Source of the DNA: Buxus sempervirens | Taxonomy: Eukaryota > Streptophyta > Magnoliopsida > Buxales > Buxaceae | DNA: 64,000 nt | Reading direction: 5' to 3' | Assembly: GCA_947561395.2 (NCBI GenBank) | Contig: OX387182.1 | Coordinates: forward strand, 38,681,949 to 38,745,948 | Part shown: piece by piece, positions 46,615-58,814 of the stretch | How positions within the stretch are numbered: position 1 is the first letter of the stretch | Layout: each line of letters begins with the position of its first letter | Notes under the pieces: generated by a model | Database searches by the model: none | The model's input: only the letters and a program-made list of their open reading frames with translations | What the model was told of the DNA's origin: nothing | Position numbers and translations under genes: made by a program

Positions 46615-47105
46615 CGGATCCTTTGTGAAGCACAATCCAACGGTCCAAACGTTGGATCAAATTAAACGAAGGCTATCAAATATGGGGGTACCTCAGGCAA
46701 ACAATAGGGTACCTCTGTCAAATACTGTGGTACCTCAAACAAACATGGGGGTACCCGATCATCTTCATGGATGTACCTTCGGCCTAACAATGGAGTACTT
46801 CTGTCAAATACGAGGTACCTCAGCTACCCATAACCCGAAGCTACCTCCCTAAATCGTGGTAGGTACCTTCCAAAATAAGTTTAAGGCACCCCACTGTAAG
46901 CCCGAGGTGCCCTCATGTAAGTATAAGGTACTCCCATATAAGCCTAAGGTACCCCCCATGGTAAGCTATATGCAGTCACCAAAATTAGACTAAGGTACCC
47001 CCTTCTAAGCCTAAGGTACCCCAATATAAGTCGAAGGTACCTCCCTACAGAGAGGATCGGACCAAAATAATTTGGTCCGTTGGATTGCGTTTCACAGAGG
47101 ATCCG
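46615..47105. mobile_element. Foldback/MITE-like element carrying a GGTACC array
   Basis: Terminal inverted repeats of about 34 bp lie at 46615-46648 (CGGATCCTTTGTGAAGCACA...) and 47072-47105 (reverse complement CGGATCCTCTGTGAAACGCA...), with four mismatches. The interior has about 16 GGTACC-type units of 20-24 bp. The left half reads GGGGTACCTCAGGCAAACAA, like the plus-strand array at 16050-17278. The right half reads the opposite way (AAGCCTAAGGTACCCC), so the whole unit can fold on itself. Non-coding. Target duplication not established, and an extra CTTCACAGAGGATCC copy follows the right end. Confidence 0.65.
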
Positions 47106-47911
47106 CTTCACAGAGGATCCTAGGACCACCATCTCACAATCCTCTTTTAAGTGGTGGTTTACCAAACACATTCTTGTTTTGAATAGTCAACTTCTTATGA
47201 CTGTGGATAATACCTTTTGTTAAAGCTCTTCTTCGTAAGTGCTCACCCATAAGCACTAGCTGGGCCAAACGCCACCTTAGACAAATCGAGAGAAGTGGAG
47301 AAGTTTTTAGTTGGTTTTGAGAGAGTTGCTGTTGGTAATCAACAGAAGGAGGTTTTGCTTGAGGATTTTGAACAAGAGGTGGCAATAAGTAGGGTTAGGT
47401 TGGGTTTGGCAGGGTTGTAATCTGGTTGATGGCTAAATAGGCTGGATCAGGTTCATCCCATTTACTAAAGAGTTTGAGATTTGACAATCTGAACCCAAAG
47501 CAGGTATTGAACGGGTTAGATCTACGTTTATTTCTAAATTTTAATTTTAATTAATTAATTAAATTTTTTATTTTATTATAATTTAAAATATTCTTAGATC
47601 AACAATATTTAACATATTAAACATTTAATAAATACTATGAAAAACTTAATAAACACGGGTTCTTTTCAAAAATAGGTAAATTAATAACAACTAAATTAGA
47701 ACTAATTAGAAGTAGTTTGATTCGATTTATTGGTTTAAACCAAACCCTTACCATCCTTATTTATAAACCTCTACTAAATGATAATTTTATAAAAATTTTC
47801 AGTATATTATTAATTTTACGTATAATTAGTGAAGAAGCTTACTATCAAGAATTTAATATCTAATATGTCTCATAATTAATAATTTTTTTCATTTAATCTA
47901 TCTATACTATA
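47106..47911. other. Spacer, no gene seen
   Basis: AT-rich. CCAAACGCCACCTT at 47265-47278 resembles, inverted, AGGCTGCGTTTGG at 45508-45520 and may be the far end of a hAT-type element (see findings). No protein recognised. Confidence 0.4.
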
Positions 47912-47940
47912 CTAGCGGAAAAGCCGCGCGATGTGCGTGA
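47912..47940 (-). mobile_element. Helitron-like 3' terminus, degenerate
   Basis: On the minus strand CGCACATCGCGCGGCTTTTC is followed by CGCTAG and a T. This is a GC-rich, partly palindromic stretch about 10 nt before CTAG, as in plant Helitron 3' ends. The hairpin is imperfect and no 5' end or coding region is visible. Confidence 0.42.
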
Positions 47941-48326
47941 TATAATTAAGCTTTATGACTAAAGTACTTGTATGAACATGTGAATGCATGAAATGATAGA
48001 AAGATAATTATATATTTAATTGAAATATTGTTTCAAATATAGTACACGAATATATCTTAAAAATTAAAAAAAAAAAAGAAGGTGAAATATAGTAAACGAA
48101 TATGTCTTTAAGAAAAAGGAATGTTATTGTAACATCCTAAAGCTCCAAATATAATACCAAGCAAAAAACTCAAAATTATATATCCAAATTGAATATAGAA
48201 GACGATTTCTTCGCACCCAAATTGGAGTACATATTACTTAATTTTTTGTTTTCTATTGATATTCATGCATTGTCATCGTCTCCAAGCAATAGTTACCCAA
48301 ATTTTTGGATAAAATTTTGACACGTT

Positions 48327-48464
48327 GTCCAACAATATAAAATTTAGTGATTCTTCTAATTATTAGAGATCAAGTGATGCGAGGCAGCATGCAGTGTCCA
48401 ACAATATAAAATTTAGTGATTCTTCTAATTATTAGAGATCAAGTGATGCGAGGCAGCATGCAGT
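48327..48464. repeat. Perfect 69-bp tandem duplication
   Basis: GTCCAACAATATAAAATTTA starts copies at 48327 and 48396, each ending GAGGCAGCATGCAGT. No mismatch was seen, so the duplication is recent. Confidence 0.93.
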
Positions 48465-48954
48465 GATGTTCTATTAATGTAAGACTTTCAGTAAAAAAAT
48501 AAAAAAAAACAAACTTTTAAAATACATTACTTTTAATTAGGTCCATATTAAAACATTTATAAAAACTTTTTTGAGAATACCAAGGCCCTAATTATTAAGA
48601 CCTCTAAACTTTTAAAATGAAATATAAAAATCTAATAAAAGTCATAAGAAATTAATCTTAAGAATCCACGTAAAAAGTTAAAATAAGTTGTTAAAAAAGC
48701 CATGTAAAATCTATGCAAAGGAGTTAGACTGATTAGGCCTAGCTTAATATTTATATTCATTTATATTTAATATTAGTTATTATTTAGACATACTCATATA
48801 CACTTTAAAAAAGTGCCGTTTAAGCATATATGTACAATATTCCACACACTTTTTAAGTGTTGCACAATATGCCACACAATCACATTTATTTCTGTTTTAT
48901 TCCTTCCTACACAATCACATTTATTATGTTTTATTCCTTCCTTCTTTTTCTTCT

Positions 48955-48967
48955 TTTATATATATAT
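48955..48967 (+). promoter_or_regulatory. TATA box upstream of a possible small gene
   Basis: TTATATATATATC, about 65 bp before the ATG at 49028 and preceded by a pyrimidine-rich tract, is well placed for transcription of that frame. Confidence 0.4.
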
Positions 48968-49027
48968 CTGCAAATCCTCTTCTTCTTCACATTAACATCA
49001 GTTGCAAACCTTCTTCTACTGATTTTC

Positions 49028-49356
49028 ATGGCCGACGTACTCGACCTCCTCACCCGAACCTACAAGCCACAAATCCCTACCTATGTTATACGTGTGAAAC
49101 CCCTTGTTCTCTTAAGAACATCAACGGAATTAAAAATACCACTTTTAAATGACTATCATCGTCACGAGGTATGTAAATGATTATCCCCTATATATATCGA
49201 ACAACACTCTTCTTCCTATTTCAAACTCAAACCAACCTCCCTCTAAAACTCAAACCTACTGCTTCTAATCCGGAAAAGATGACGGATGTGCCGCGACCTA
49301 ATCCGGACAATTCTTCTTCGAAACCATTTCGATGTTTGCACTCTGCAGTGCCCTGA
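49028..49356 (+). CDS. Possible two-exon small gene, unknown function
   Basis: Exon 1 (49028-49168) encodes 47 residues beginning MADVLDLLTRTYKP and ends at CACGAG|GTATGT. Exon 2 (49279-49356) follows an AAAG acceptor in the same phase and ends KPFRCLHSAVP and a stop, giving 72 residues. I do not recognise the product. In another frame 49286-49483 contains CPDHKSFKTAKALEDHYDNH, which has the F-x5-L-x2-H-x3-H core of a C2H2 zinc finger, so a frameshifted zinc-finger fragment is an alternative reading. The possible gene lies just left of the CACTA end and has a TATA box upstream. Support is weak. Confidence 0.3.
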
Positions 49357-49737
49357 TCATAAAAGTTTCAAGACAGCAAAAGCATTGGAAGATCACTATG
49401 ACAACCATCGCCAATTTCAGTATCCATATCCAACTCTGCTTGAACAGGTTTCGGACATCTGCGGATCAGATAGAACATTGTAGGGGACTTATAAACATGG
49501 TCGCAAAGATATTTAGGGTCTTCATAACATATATACATTGTACTTGCAGTTAGTATATATATTTTAGGTATTTGGATAGTATATATACATTGTAATTGCA
49601 CTTAGTGCAAAAAATTATTGTATATATATATCTTTTACTATATATTATATTACAATAAAAAAAAATCAGTAACAAACGTTTTGGGTTTTGAATGTCATTA
49701 ATCAAAGAAAGTTACAGCAAAGTGCAAGCAATCCACT

Positions 49738-50130
49738 CACTACAAGAAAATGCAATTTTTTGTGGCATCCTAATGTTGCCACCAATAATAGATGAGCCGC
49801 CGCCAAAAAGAATTTGCGGCAACCAGTGGTCGTCGCAAAAAAGGCTGTCGAGAATACTATTTGTGGCAACATAAGCGACGGTTGCCACTAATATTAAGAG
49901 TTTCAGCGGCAACCATTGTTGTCGCGAAAGCTTAGTAACTGTAAGTTCACATTTGAATTTTCGACGAAGACATTTGAATTCGCGACGAAGTAAGGCCGCC
50001 GCTAATAGTTACTGAAAAACTTTTGGCGACAGAAGGCAATTGTCGCGAAAGTTGCCACTAAAAATTTGCACTTTTGATGACATTAAATTTGCGACGGAAT
50101 AAGGCTGCCGCTAAAAATACAAAGTTACTG
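49738..50130. repeat. Left CACTA terminus with subterminal repeats
   Basis: After CACTACAAGAAAA, short motifs recur in both orientations: GCGGCAACCA, GTTGCCACTAA, TGTCGCGAAAG, TTCGCGACGAAGTAAGG and GGC(C/T)GCCGCTAA. Clusters of 10-20 bp motifs just inside the ends are binding sites for the TNP1-type protein in characterised CACTA elements. The assignment here is by analogy. Confidence 0.7.
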
Positions 50131-53100
50131 TGTCCAAATAATCCCTTTTTTTTTTTGGTAATTACAATCTAACCTGATTTGCAATAAAAAAAGAATTGTG
50201 AAGCATAACTTAAGATGGTTAAAACATCCAAATATATAATTTTATTAGGAAAATGACACAAAACATTCAAATTACTTGTTTTCAAACTAAAAGAAATTAA
50301 AATCTCTCAAAATTATAAACTCGAAGTACACAATTAAACAAATTTCAATGTCTTTGAACCATGCATATACATTATAATTGTCATTTACACAAATATCACT
50401 GTTTGTTCTCTCGCCAAGAGCTCCTCTGCACTTGTATTGCTAAAGCTAAAGGCCTACAAAAGAAACACAAAAGACAAAATATACTTTAATTAGTTGCTTG
50501 ATAAAACTTCAAATAAATTTCTGCCAAAAAAATTTTGAGACATGAAACATGAGAAAAATGAAAATAACAAGAAGCACATAATAATACCTTTGGTTATTTA
50601 GGATGGTAATGAACACCATTTGTATTCTTTTTAGAATGGCTAGAGAAAAGATGTACCCAAGGTTGGCCTTCAGCAAATTTGCCTCTTAAGAGAAAGTTAT
50701 GCTTTAAAAGGGGTAAAAAGAAAGTGTCGGCCGTTTAATAAGACAATCCCAAAAACAATAATTAGCAGTGGCAATAGCCAGATTTTAGGTGACCAATCGC
50801 TACAGCTTCTATGAAGGCCTAGCTGGGCCCAGTCCAGTGCAGCCCTCAATCTATAAATTGTTATGATGCCAGGGATAATTTTTTTCAAAGAGTTCCAAAT
50901 AAAAGGTAGTAAAGACCCCTTTACCTTCCTCCCCCACCTGCTTTTAGCTTTAATGACCCTCTCAACAACTCTCTGCATCCCCACCCAACCCCACAAGCCC
51001 CCCACACCTCCCTTTCCTCCACACACACACAACGCCCCCACCCCCCCCAAAAAAAAAAAAAACAACCACCACCACTACAAAAAAATATAAGAAAAAAATG
51101 GGTGTCCAAATCACATCATTTGTCAATAAATTGTTCAACAAACATAAATAAGGTACACCACCAGGTGAGACGCTGCTTTGAGCTAGTGTCAAATTTGAAT
51201 GGGCTTGAGTCCAATTCTAGTGCACCTTTTCAAACAATATATGCAAGCCTATATACAAATTTTCAAGCTTAAACATGGAGAAACAGCCTAAGTTAATATT
51301 TCTGCAATATTTTCACCTATCTGAATAATTGATCTAAGTTATTTCCACGTTTTCTTAAATACTGCACTTTCAAATATCGGGTAGCTTGTTTTAAAAGAAA
51401 CAATGGCAAGGTGAAGGCTTGTACCAATCAGGTAGAATTTAACATCATTTCCACTTTCAAGAAAAAAGAAAAATAGTAACTTAGGCTGTTTCTCCATGAT
51501 CTTACAAAAATAAGCAGCATACTAGTACATATTCGCAATGCATCTCAACAAGACCAGTAAATTTTACTGACATATGAAAAGCTCAGCAAATCTGAAGGTT
51601 GTATACTCTCTTATGCATCGCCTAGGTATATTGCTATAGAAAAAGGAAAAAAAACAGTAACTTAGGCTGTTTCTCCCTGTTCTTACAGACATAAGCAGCA
51701 TACTGTTACATATCAGCAATGCATCTCAACAAGACCAGTAAATCTTACTGTTTCTCTCATAAAATACTTGCTATTCCACCTGTCCTAGCACCCTGATTTG
51801 GTGGGACTACACCAGCTTATAGTCCAACATTTTTTTTTAATTTTTTTGAAGAGTTCTGTTATAAAAAAAATGGGGTAAATAATGTACAAGGTCAACTACA
51901 GAGAATGAAGCCCAAGAGAAAAGAAAAAAAAAGACAGTAACACCACATCCCAATAGACCTTTACATCACCACATCCAACCCATGGGTTACAGTTCAACAT
52001 TACAATCCATGTTTGTTGAATGTGACCTGCTTTACAATTTTTAACATCCCCTGTCCCGGATAGACCATTCAAAAAATGCTTCCAGCCTGTCATGGAATAT
52101 TGAACACTAGTTTCTAATACTCTAGATCTGCTGAAATGCTGCTTACACCTAAAATTACTGATATATGAATAAAAATTAAAGAAATACAAGAAACCCCAGA
52201 AAAATTTAATCATAGAATATGCCAGAAGATGACAAAAATGCAGAAAACAAAATTTAGACTAAGTTATAACAATCCAGTTGGCATACTCCCCAGACAGAAT
52301 ATGAAACTCTATGTTTAATTTATATGAAGATTGATCCTATTTCCCCCTTTAATTAAGCTGATGATCAAAACATGTAACTTACCAGGTTGCAAAAAAGAGA
52401 GGAAAATATCAACTTAATTTTTAATCTAACGTTTTCTAAACGATGCAAACTTGTTCACCATTCCCTTATGAGTCCCCTAATAAAAGCACATATGAACTCT
52501 ATAAAATTTTAAACTCAACTCACTACTTTCTGAAGCAAAATAATGACTAGAAGTAGCAATACTTGAACCTGCCTGCCCAACCAGCATGTTTACTCAGCTC
52601 AGTTTGGAATTTTTATTTTGCACAAAATATTGTGTGCTAACTTGGCTTGACTTGGTCAAAGGCTGATTGATGGTCTGAACTTTTATTTATCTTCTGGTTT
52701 CCAGTTATGACTTATGTATCCAGTGGTTTGGCTTGGGCATTTCTTCATGGATTTATGTCTCATCTGAACTTCCCTGTTATCCTATATTCTTTTCTATTTC
52801 CCCCTTTAATTAAGCTGATGATCAAAACATGTAACTTTTCTGAACTGATCCCTGTTATCGTATATTCTTTTCTGCTCCCCAGGTTATTGAAATGGAGAGC
52901 GAAATAAGAAGAAGCTTCTAATTTATTTCTTTAATCATAAATTATTAACTCTTTCATTAGCCAGACTGAAAATTATTAAAGGCTGTAAAGCATTGAGAAG
53001 AAGCAAAGCAGGTCCAAAAACTATTTTCTTTCAAATTTGAAAGACCAAATATGACGTTATCCCTAATCTACACATTCCAAAAGCATCTATTCCACACCAA

Positions 53101-53347
53101 CAGGACAAAATCCCCACAGGAGTAACTCCAAAAGTTATAAACATCTATTCCAACAGTGAATTTCTGGTTCTGTCCATTTCACCCTATGGCATGACATCTA
53201 CAGAAGTAACTCCAAAAATTATAAACATCTACATTCAAAACCTCTGAATATGTACACATTAAGCTGATTTTCACATTAAAAAGAATAAAAATACACTCAA
53301 GACTAGGAAGGATAGGAGCAGTCATTACCTACCTTATGAATGCATCA
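50131..53347. other. CACTA 3' non-coding region with direct duplications
   Basis: No gene recognised. A segment of about 100 bp around TAACTTAGGCTGTTTCTCC is present at 51477 and 51659, both running to CATCTCAACAAGACCAGTAAA. TTTAATTAAGCTGATGATCA occurs at about 52346 and 52804 within an approximately 40-bp exact repeat. AGTAACTCCAAAA(G/A)TTATAA occurs near 53121 and 53206. CACTACAAAAAAATATAAG at 51073 looks like another CACTA-type end inside a CA-rich run. Confidence 0.5.
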
Positions 53348-54816
53348 TTAGTTATCCTGATCCCTTGATAATTGTTGTTGGTTCTCAGGAGATTTGGATT
53401 GAAGGTTGCTCCCAACATCCTGCATATGTTTGTAATTAGTGATGCTTTAAATTGGGTTTTGAGACATGAAAAATGCACAAACAACTACTTATCATGCCTT
53501 ACCTGCCTTGTAAAGTGCTGTTCAAGCATTTTCTCCATGGCAGCTAGTTTATCTTTCAAGGTAGTTACTTCCTCTTGCAACCTGTCCATTTCTGAATTCC
53601 TATACGAGGCTCTAGAGCTGCTTGAAGTCGACCCCCATAGTTGAGTGGGGGTCACACTTATGCCAGAACAACGAACTCGTCCATGCCTCTCACGTCCCAT
53701 CACTCTAGCATAGATATCGTTTGGGCCAATACAGTCTTCATAATTCTCAGGTGCTTGCTCTTGGATCTCTTCCATTTCATGCTGTAAAATCATTAATAGA
53801 AATTAAAAATTAATTTACTAGTCTTACTCAATTGATAGAATTTTAAACCTATGGTATTATCTACAACTTACTATCTTCACAACAGCCATTGCATCAACTG
53901 GTGTGCCATCTTTATGACGATGTGTCTTCACAAAGATGTCCTTTCGAGAAGGTGGAACATTGCTAGGGTTGTTTGCTTGCTACATATGTTAAACGAAACT
54001 ATGAAAATATAAGAACATGATGAAATAGAGATCAAAAATAGAAAAATTGTGAACTATTGGGATATTACCATTTCAGAAACAACCCTTACAAAGCTCTTTG
54101 AACCAGAAGTATGCGGCATCATTTGCTTGCTCCGATTTGCCTTGCCTCTCTCGCATTTTTTCTATATTAAAAATTTGTGAATCAAATAGATATAACAATA
54201 ATATTGGTTAAATAAAATATAACTACAGAAGAGTAAACACGATCATGTACTAACCTTACTGTCATTTGAGCTCCAATAGTCAATAAGTACATACCATTGC
54301 CTAGGCACAACATTAGGTGGGCAAGGAACATATCCATGTCCTTCCTCAATCAATCCTTCATAATAGCGTTTCTTTAATCTACATTTGTTGTCCCTCCATT
54401 TCTTTTGAAGAGACCTCATCACAAGGTGATGGGAAATTGGATCAATTGCAAATAACACCTATAAAACATTAAAAATTCAATTATTCTGTAAAAATACTGA
54501 CAATTCTAATGAAAATTATAAATTATATTTTTTTTAATAATTTTACCAACACTGCCTGTAAAGCACGATTCTTATCATCATCATTGATATCGGACCATTC
54601 AACGGCATCTAAAGGTAAAATGGTTCCATCTCTTGCCACGATACCAATATGGCTTTGTAACTTTGAAGCATTAGGTCCTACAAAATCACCATGACTAGTG
54701 GTGTCGACTACATACTTTTGCCCATAAGGCAAAGGCTGTAATCCTTGGCATGTTGTTCGACCTCTTCCTCTCTTTTTTAGGGGAGCAGGTGTAGAAGAGC
54801 CCTCTTGTGTGTCCAT
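53348..54816 (-). CDS. TNP1-like CACTA protein (Transposase_24 / Ptta-En-Spm family)
   Basis: Six exons join in one phase with GT-AG borders: 54816-54547, 54458-54255, 54161-54069, 53979-53872, 53781-53503 and 53419-53348. They total 1,026 nt, 341 residues plus stop, with no internal stop. A basic N-terminus (PLKKRGRGRTTCQG) precedes a DGTILPLDAVEWSDIND block. RSLQKKWRDNKCRLKKRYYE and PPNVVPRQWYVLIDYWSS follow, typical of plant En/Spm accessory proteins. NRSKQMMPHTSGSKSF comes next, and the C-terminus (SEMDRLQEEVTTLKDKLAAM) is a coiled coil. By family analogy it binds subterminal repeats and assists the TNP2 transposase encoded upstream on the same strand. Exon borders are my reading, not transcript-supported. 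Confidence 0.85.
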
Positions 54817-54996
54817 CTATTCAAAGCAAAGTGTTTAAATTAAAGAAATTGACAAACAATATTTGAATGCATTACATAATATGTGAAGCAAAAACATGTA
54901 AAAAACTATATTTTTACGAGTGTGATAAAGATATGTTTACGTGCATAAGGAGTTACCAATAAACACTTCTATTAGTTGTATGGTGAATCACATCGA

Positions 54997-57900
54997 TTAG
55001 TCAATCTCTTCCATTTCATCACTAGAATATGATTCAATTCCATCATCAATGGCATTGTAATCATTCAGCAAATCAGGAGGTGCATCAACAGTTCTTCCAC
55101 GCACATTTGGCCTTACACAATCAATATTGTCATCATCAAGTAGGTCTGTATTATCCATGTGTTTGTGCACAAAAGGTTCGCTCTCCCAAAACATACCATC
55201 ACCACCAACACAATCCTCATTCATATCATACAAATCTCTTGGTTTGGTCTTGCAGACAACATGCCTATTAGGTTCCGTAGGATCTTGTATGTAAAAAACT
55301 TGCACAACTTGGGATGCTAACACGTATGGCTCATTTGTTTTATGATGAGTTGGTAACTTACGGTTAAGGTTTACGATTGTAAATCCAAGTTGATCAATTT
55401 TTGTTCCAGTGCTCGGATTCCTATCGTCAACCCAATCGCACTTGAACATAACATACTTGAGGTGATCAGAATAGGACAACTCAACTATATCGGTTAGGCA
55501 CCCATAATATGTTACACTTCCTTCAATAGGCCTTTTATCTTTGGCGCTTGAGTAGCTCGTAGTCATTGCAACCATTGCAACACCACTATTTTGACAAATT
55601 CCTCTTTTCTCTCGATTTTTGGTGCGAAATCTATATCCATTTATTATGTAGCCACTAAATCGTTTTACGATTGAGTTTGGACCTTGGGCAAGCCATGTAA
55701 TTTCATCTGGCACCACATCTCCAACTCTATGTAGTCTTTCAACCTAGAAAATGGAAAAAAGATTGAGATATATACAATAATGCAACTCAAAATATGAAGT
55801 TTTCTTAAATAATCCTTACTTACATGTTCCTTAAACCAATCCACAAACTGATCATTATGCAGTCTGTGCCTTTCATGTTCATTTTTGTTGCGATGCAACA
55901 TCCTCAAAACTCTCTTATGTTGCCTATAATGCAACAAAAGTATGAAAGCAACTTATTATATAGAAAGCCTTACCATGGATAGCTTGAGACACCTATAATA
56001 CGTAAAACATATGAACATAATGATATTGAAAATGTACCCATAAAAAAAGAAAGCCTTACTCTATATAGCTTGCGACACTATCAGAGTTGAACAACAAATA
56101 CCGATGTGCTTGATATAACTCTAAAGGATTAGATTCGCAAGCCCGAACTCCTCCTATCACACTTTCATCATTATTCCTTGCTGGTCGGTTGATCCTCGTT
56201 TCAATACCACGTAAATATCTTGAACAAAATGTGACACACTCATTTGCTAAATAAGCCTCAGCTATAGATCCTTCCGGCTGTGCCTTATTACTAACGCATG
56301 ATTTCAATGTGAACAAGAACCTATGTGCCAAAACAAAAAGATATTCAAGTAAAGCAATATTTTATATCATAATATTAACCCACAATTAAGTTATTACACA
56401 TACCTCTCAATGGGATACATCCAACGGTATTGGACAGGTCCACCTAATAGTGCCTCTGATGCTAAATGAATTGGTAAATGCTCCATAATATCAAAGAATG
56501 CTGGTGGAAATATCATCTCCAACCGACAAAGAGTGTGTACAATATGGTCATTAAGTTCTTCCAAATCCTCCTCTCGAAGAACTTTCAAGCATATTTTACG
56601 AAAGAAATTGCACAACTCAATTATGACTGAGCAAACATTCTTCGGCAACGATTTGCGTATAGCCAATGGAAGAAATTGATGCATTAATACGTGACAATCA
56701 TGACTCTTCAAACCTAGGATCTTGCATTCTTTGACATTAACACACTTGGCAATATTGGAAGAGTACCCATCAGGAACCTTTATGCTATTCAAAACTTTAC
56801 AAAATAATGTTCTTTCGTTCTTATCTAGTGTGAAGCATGCAGCTGGCATATACACTTTTTTTCTTTCCAAATCTACTCTTGGATGAAGTTCTTTTCTTAA
56901 ACCCAAGTTTTGTAAGTCTCGACGAGCACTTAAAGTATCCTTCGATTTCTTTTCCAAATTCAACAAAGAGCCAAGAACATTATCACATATATTTTTCTCA
57001 ATATGCATGACATCAAGATTATGTCTTACCAAATTGTGTTTCTAGTAATCCAATTCAAAGAATATGCTTTTTTTCTTCCAATTACAACGGCTATCCTCAC
57101 CATCATTCAATCGTGCTCTTTTCCTTCCATTTTCCTCATTTGTTTCTGCAAATGTTATCCTCTCTAGTCGCCCTAACACATCAATCCTAGACAATGGAAC
57201 AGGTGCAGATCTAGTTTCAATTGTGCCATCAAATGACTTTCCATCAAATCTATACTTGTGATCAACTGGCAAAAAACGCCGATGTCCCATGTAACAGAAT
57301 TTCCTTCCCTTTTTCAAGTATAAGCTACATGTGTTATCATTGCAATTAGGGCATGCATGCCTTCCTTTTGTGCTCCATCCGGATAGCATAGCATATGCTG
57401 GAAAATCACTGATTGTACAAAGCAAAGCTGCACGCATTTGAAAAGTTTCATTCCTTGACTGATCAAATGTTGGCACTCCAGTTTCCCATAACTCTTTCAG
57501 CTCTTCTATTAAAGGTTTCAGGTAAACATCAATGCTTTGTCCAGGACTTTTTGGACCCGGTATAAGTGAAGACAATATCATGTTGCGTTGCTTCATGCAC
57601 ATCCATGGTGGCAAATTTTATGGAATCAAAACCACTGGCCATATACTATATGTGGTATTCATTGACCGAAATGGATTGAATCCATCACTTGCTAAACCCA
57701 ACCTAACATTACGGGTCTCCACAGCAAAAGATGGGTGATTGATATCAAATGACTTCCAAGCCTTTGAGTCCGCCGGATGCCTTAACAAACCATCCTTGGT
57801 ACGTCCCTCATCATGCCATCGCATGTCAGAAGCTATTTTTGATGACATAAACATCCTTTGGAGCCTTGGTTTTAGTGGGAAATAACGTAAAACCTTGGCT

Positions 57901-58814
57901 GGAATTTTTTTCTCACCTTCCGATCGATCTTTAACATTCTTATACCTTGAAGTGCCACATATATCACAATTCTCCTTCTTTTTGTCAGGCTCTTTCCAGA
58001 ACAACATGCAGTCTTTAGGGCAAGCATCAATCTTTTCATATCTCAGACCCAACTCTTCAATAATCTTTTTGGCTTGGTAATGGCTCCCAGGTAATTTTGA
58101 TTCCTCAGGAAATGAAATTTTCAACAACTCAAGCAACTGGGTCATAGACTTGTTACTCCATGAATTTAAGCACTTTATATGAAAAAGCATCAAAATAAAT
58201 GACAACACAGTCTGCGTCTTACACCCTGGGTATAATTCTTGCTCATATTCATTCATTAATTTGGAGAAATTATTAGTATGTTCATTGTGCTGGTGTTCAG
58301 GTTCTTGCCCTTCCAAGTTTTGGTTCCCAACACCACTTGACTCTTCATTTGAGTTTTGGTTTCCAAAACCACTTGGCAATTCATGCAAGTTCTGATTCCC
58401 AAAAATATCATGTACTAAGTCTCTAATACCATCATCTCTTGTCACACTAGGCTCATTATTCCCCAAATTGTTAGTAGACACTGCTAACTGTAAAATATCT
58501 TCTCCATGATGATACCATGTCCTATAATTTTTAGCAAATCCAAGCCTCAAAATGTGGTCTTCTACTGTATTTCGATGATGCCATAACACATTATTGCATT
58601 TGGGACACGGACACTTCAATTGTTCCCCAATATTGGTTCTATGATCAAATGCAAACTGAAGAAAACCCTGAACACCATCAAGGAATTCATTGGTTGCCCT
58701 ATTTAAGCTAGAAAATAAGAATTATATTAGTATATCAATAAGACATATACAAAATAAAAGAGTCTAAACCAAATAAAATTTAATAGTTATATACCTCATC
58801 CAAGACTTATCCAT
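54997..58814 (-). pseudogene. TNP2-like CACTA transposase, two nonsense codons
   Basis: Five exons fit GT-AG rules and keep phase: 58814-58795 (MDKSWM), 58707-56404, 56320-56060, 55923-55824 and 55743-54997. They total 3,432 nt, 1,143 codons plus stop. Order: transposase-associated N-terminal domain (EFLDGVQGFLQFAF, then CPCPKCNN); Transposase_21 core with LGLASDGFNPF (about residue 348) and RHNLDVMHIEKN (about residue 573), which hold likely catalytic Asp residues; DUF4218 (LGGPVQYRWMYPIER); DUF4216 (ITWLAQGPNSIVKRFSGYII, then QVVQVFYIQDP). Two in-frame stops break it: TAA at 57620-57618 (codon 370, Tyr expected before NLPPWMCMK) and TAG at 57041-57039 (codon 563, Trp expected in YWKHNL). 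Everything else is open, so loss of function is recent, or products are made by readthrough or in trans. Confidence 0.9.

Noticed and set aside
51073-51091. CACTACAAAAAAATATAAG as a true internal CACTA end
   Set aside because: It emerges from a CCACCACCA-rich run. No matching partner end or 3-bp duplication was found.
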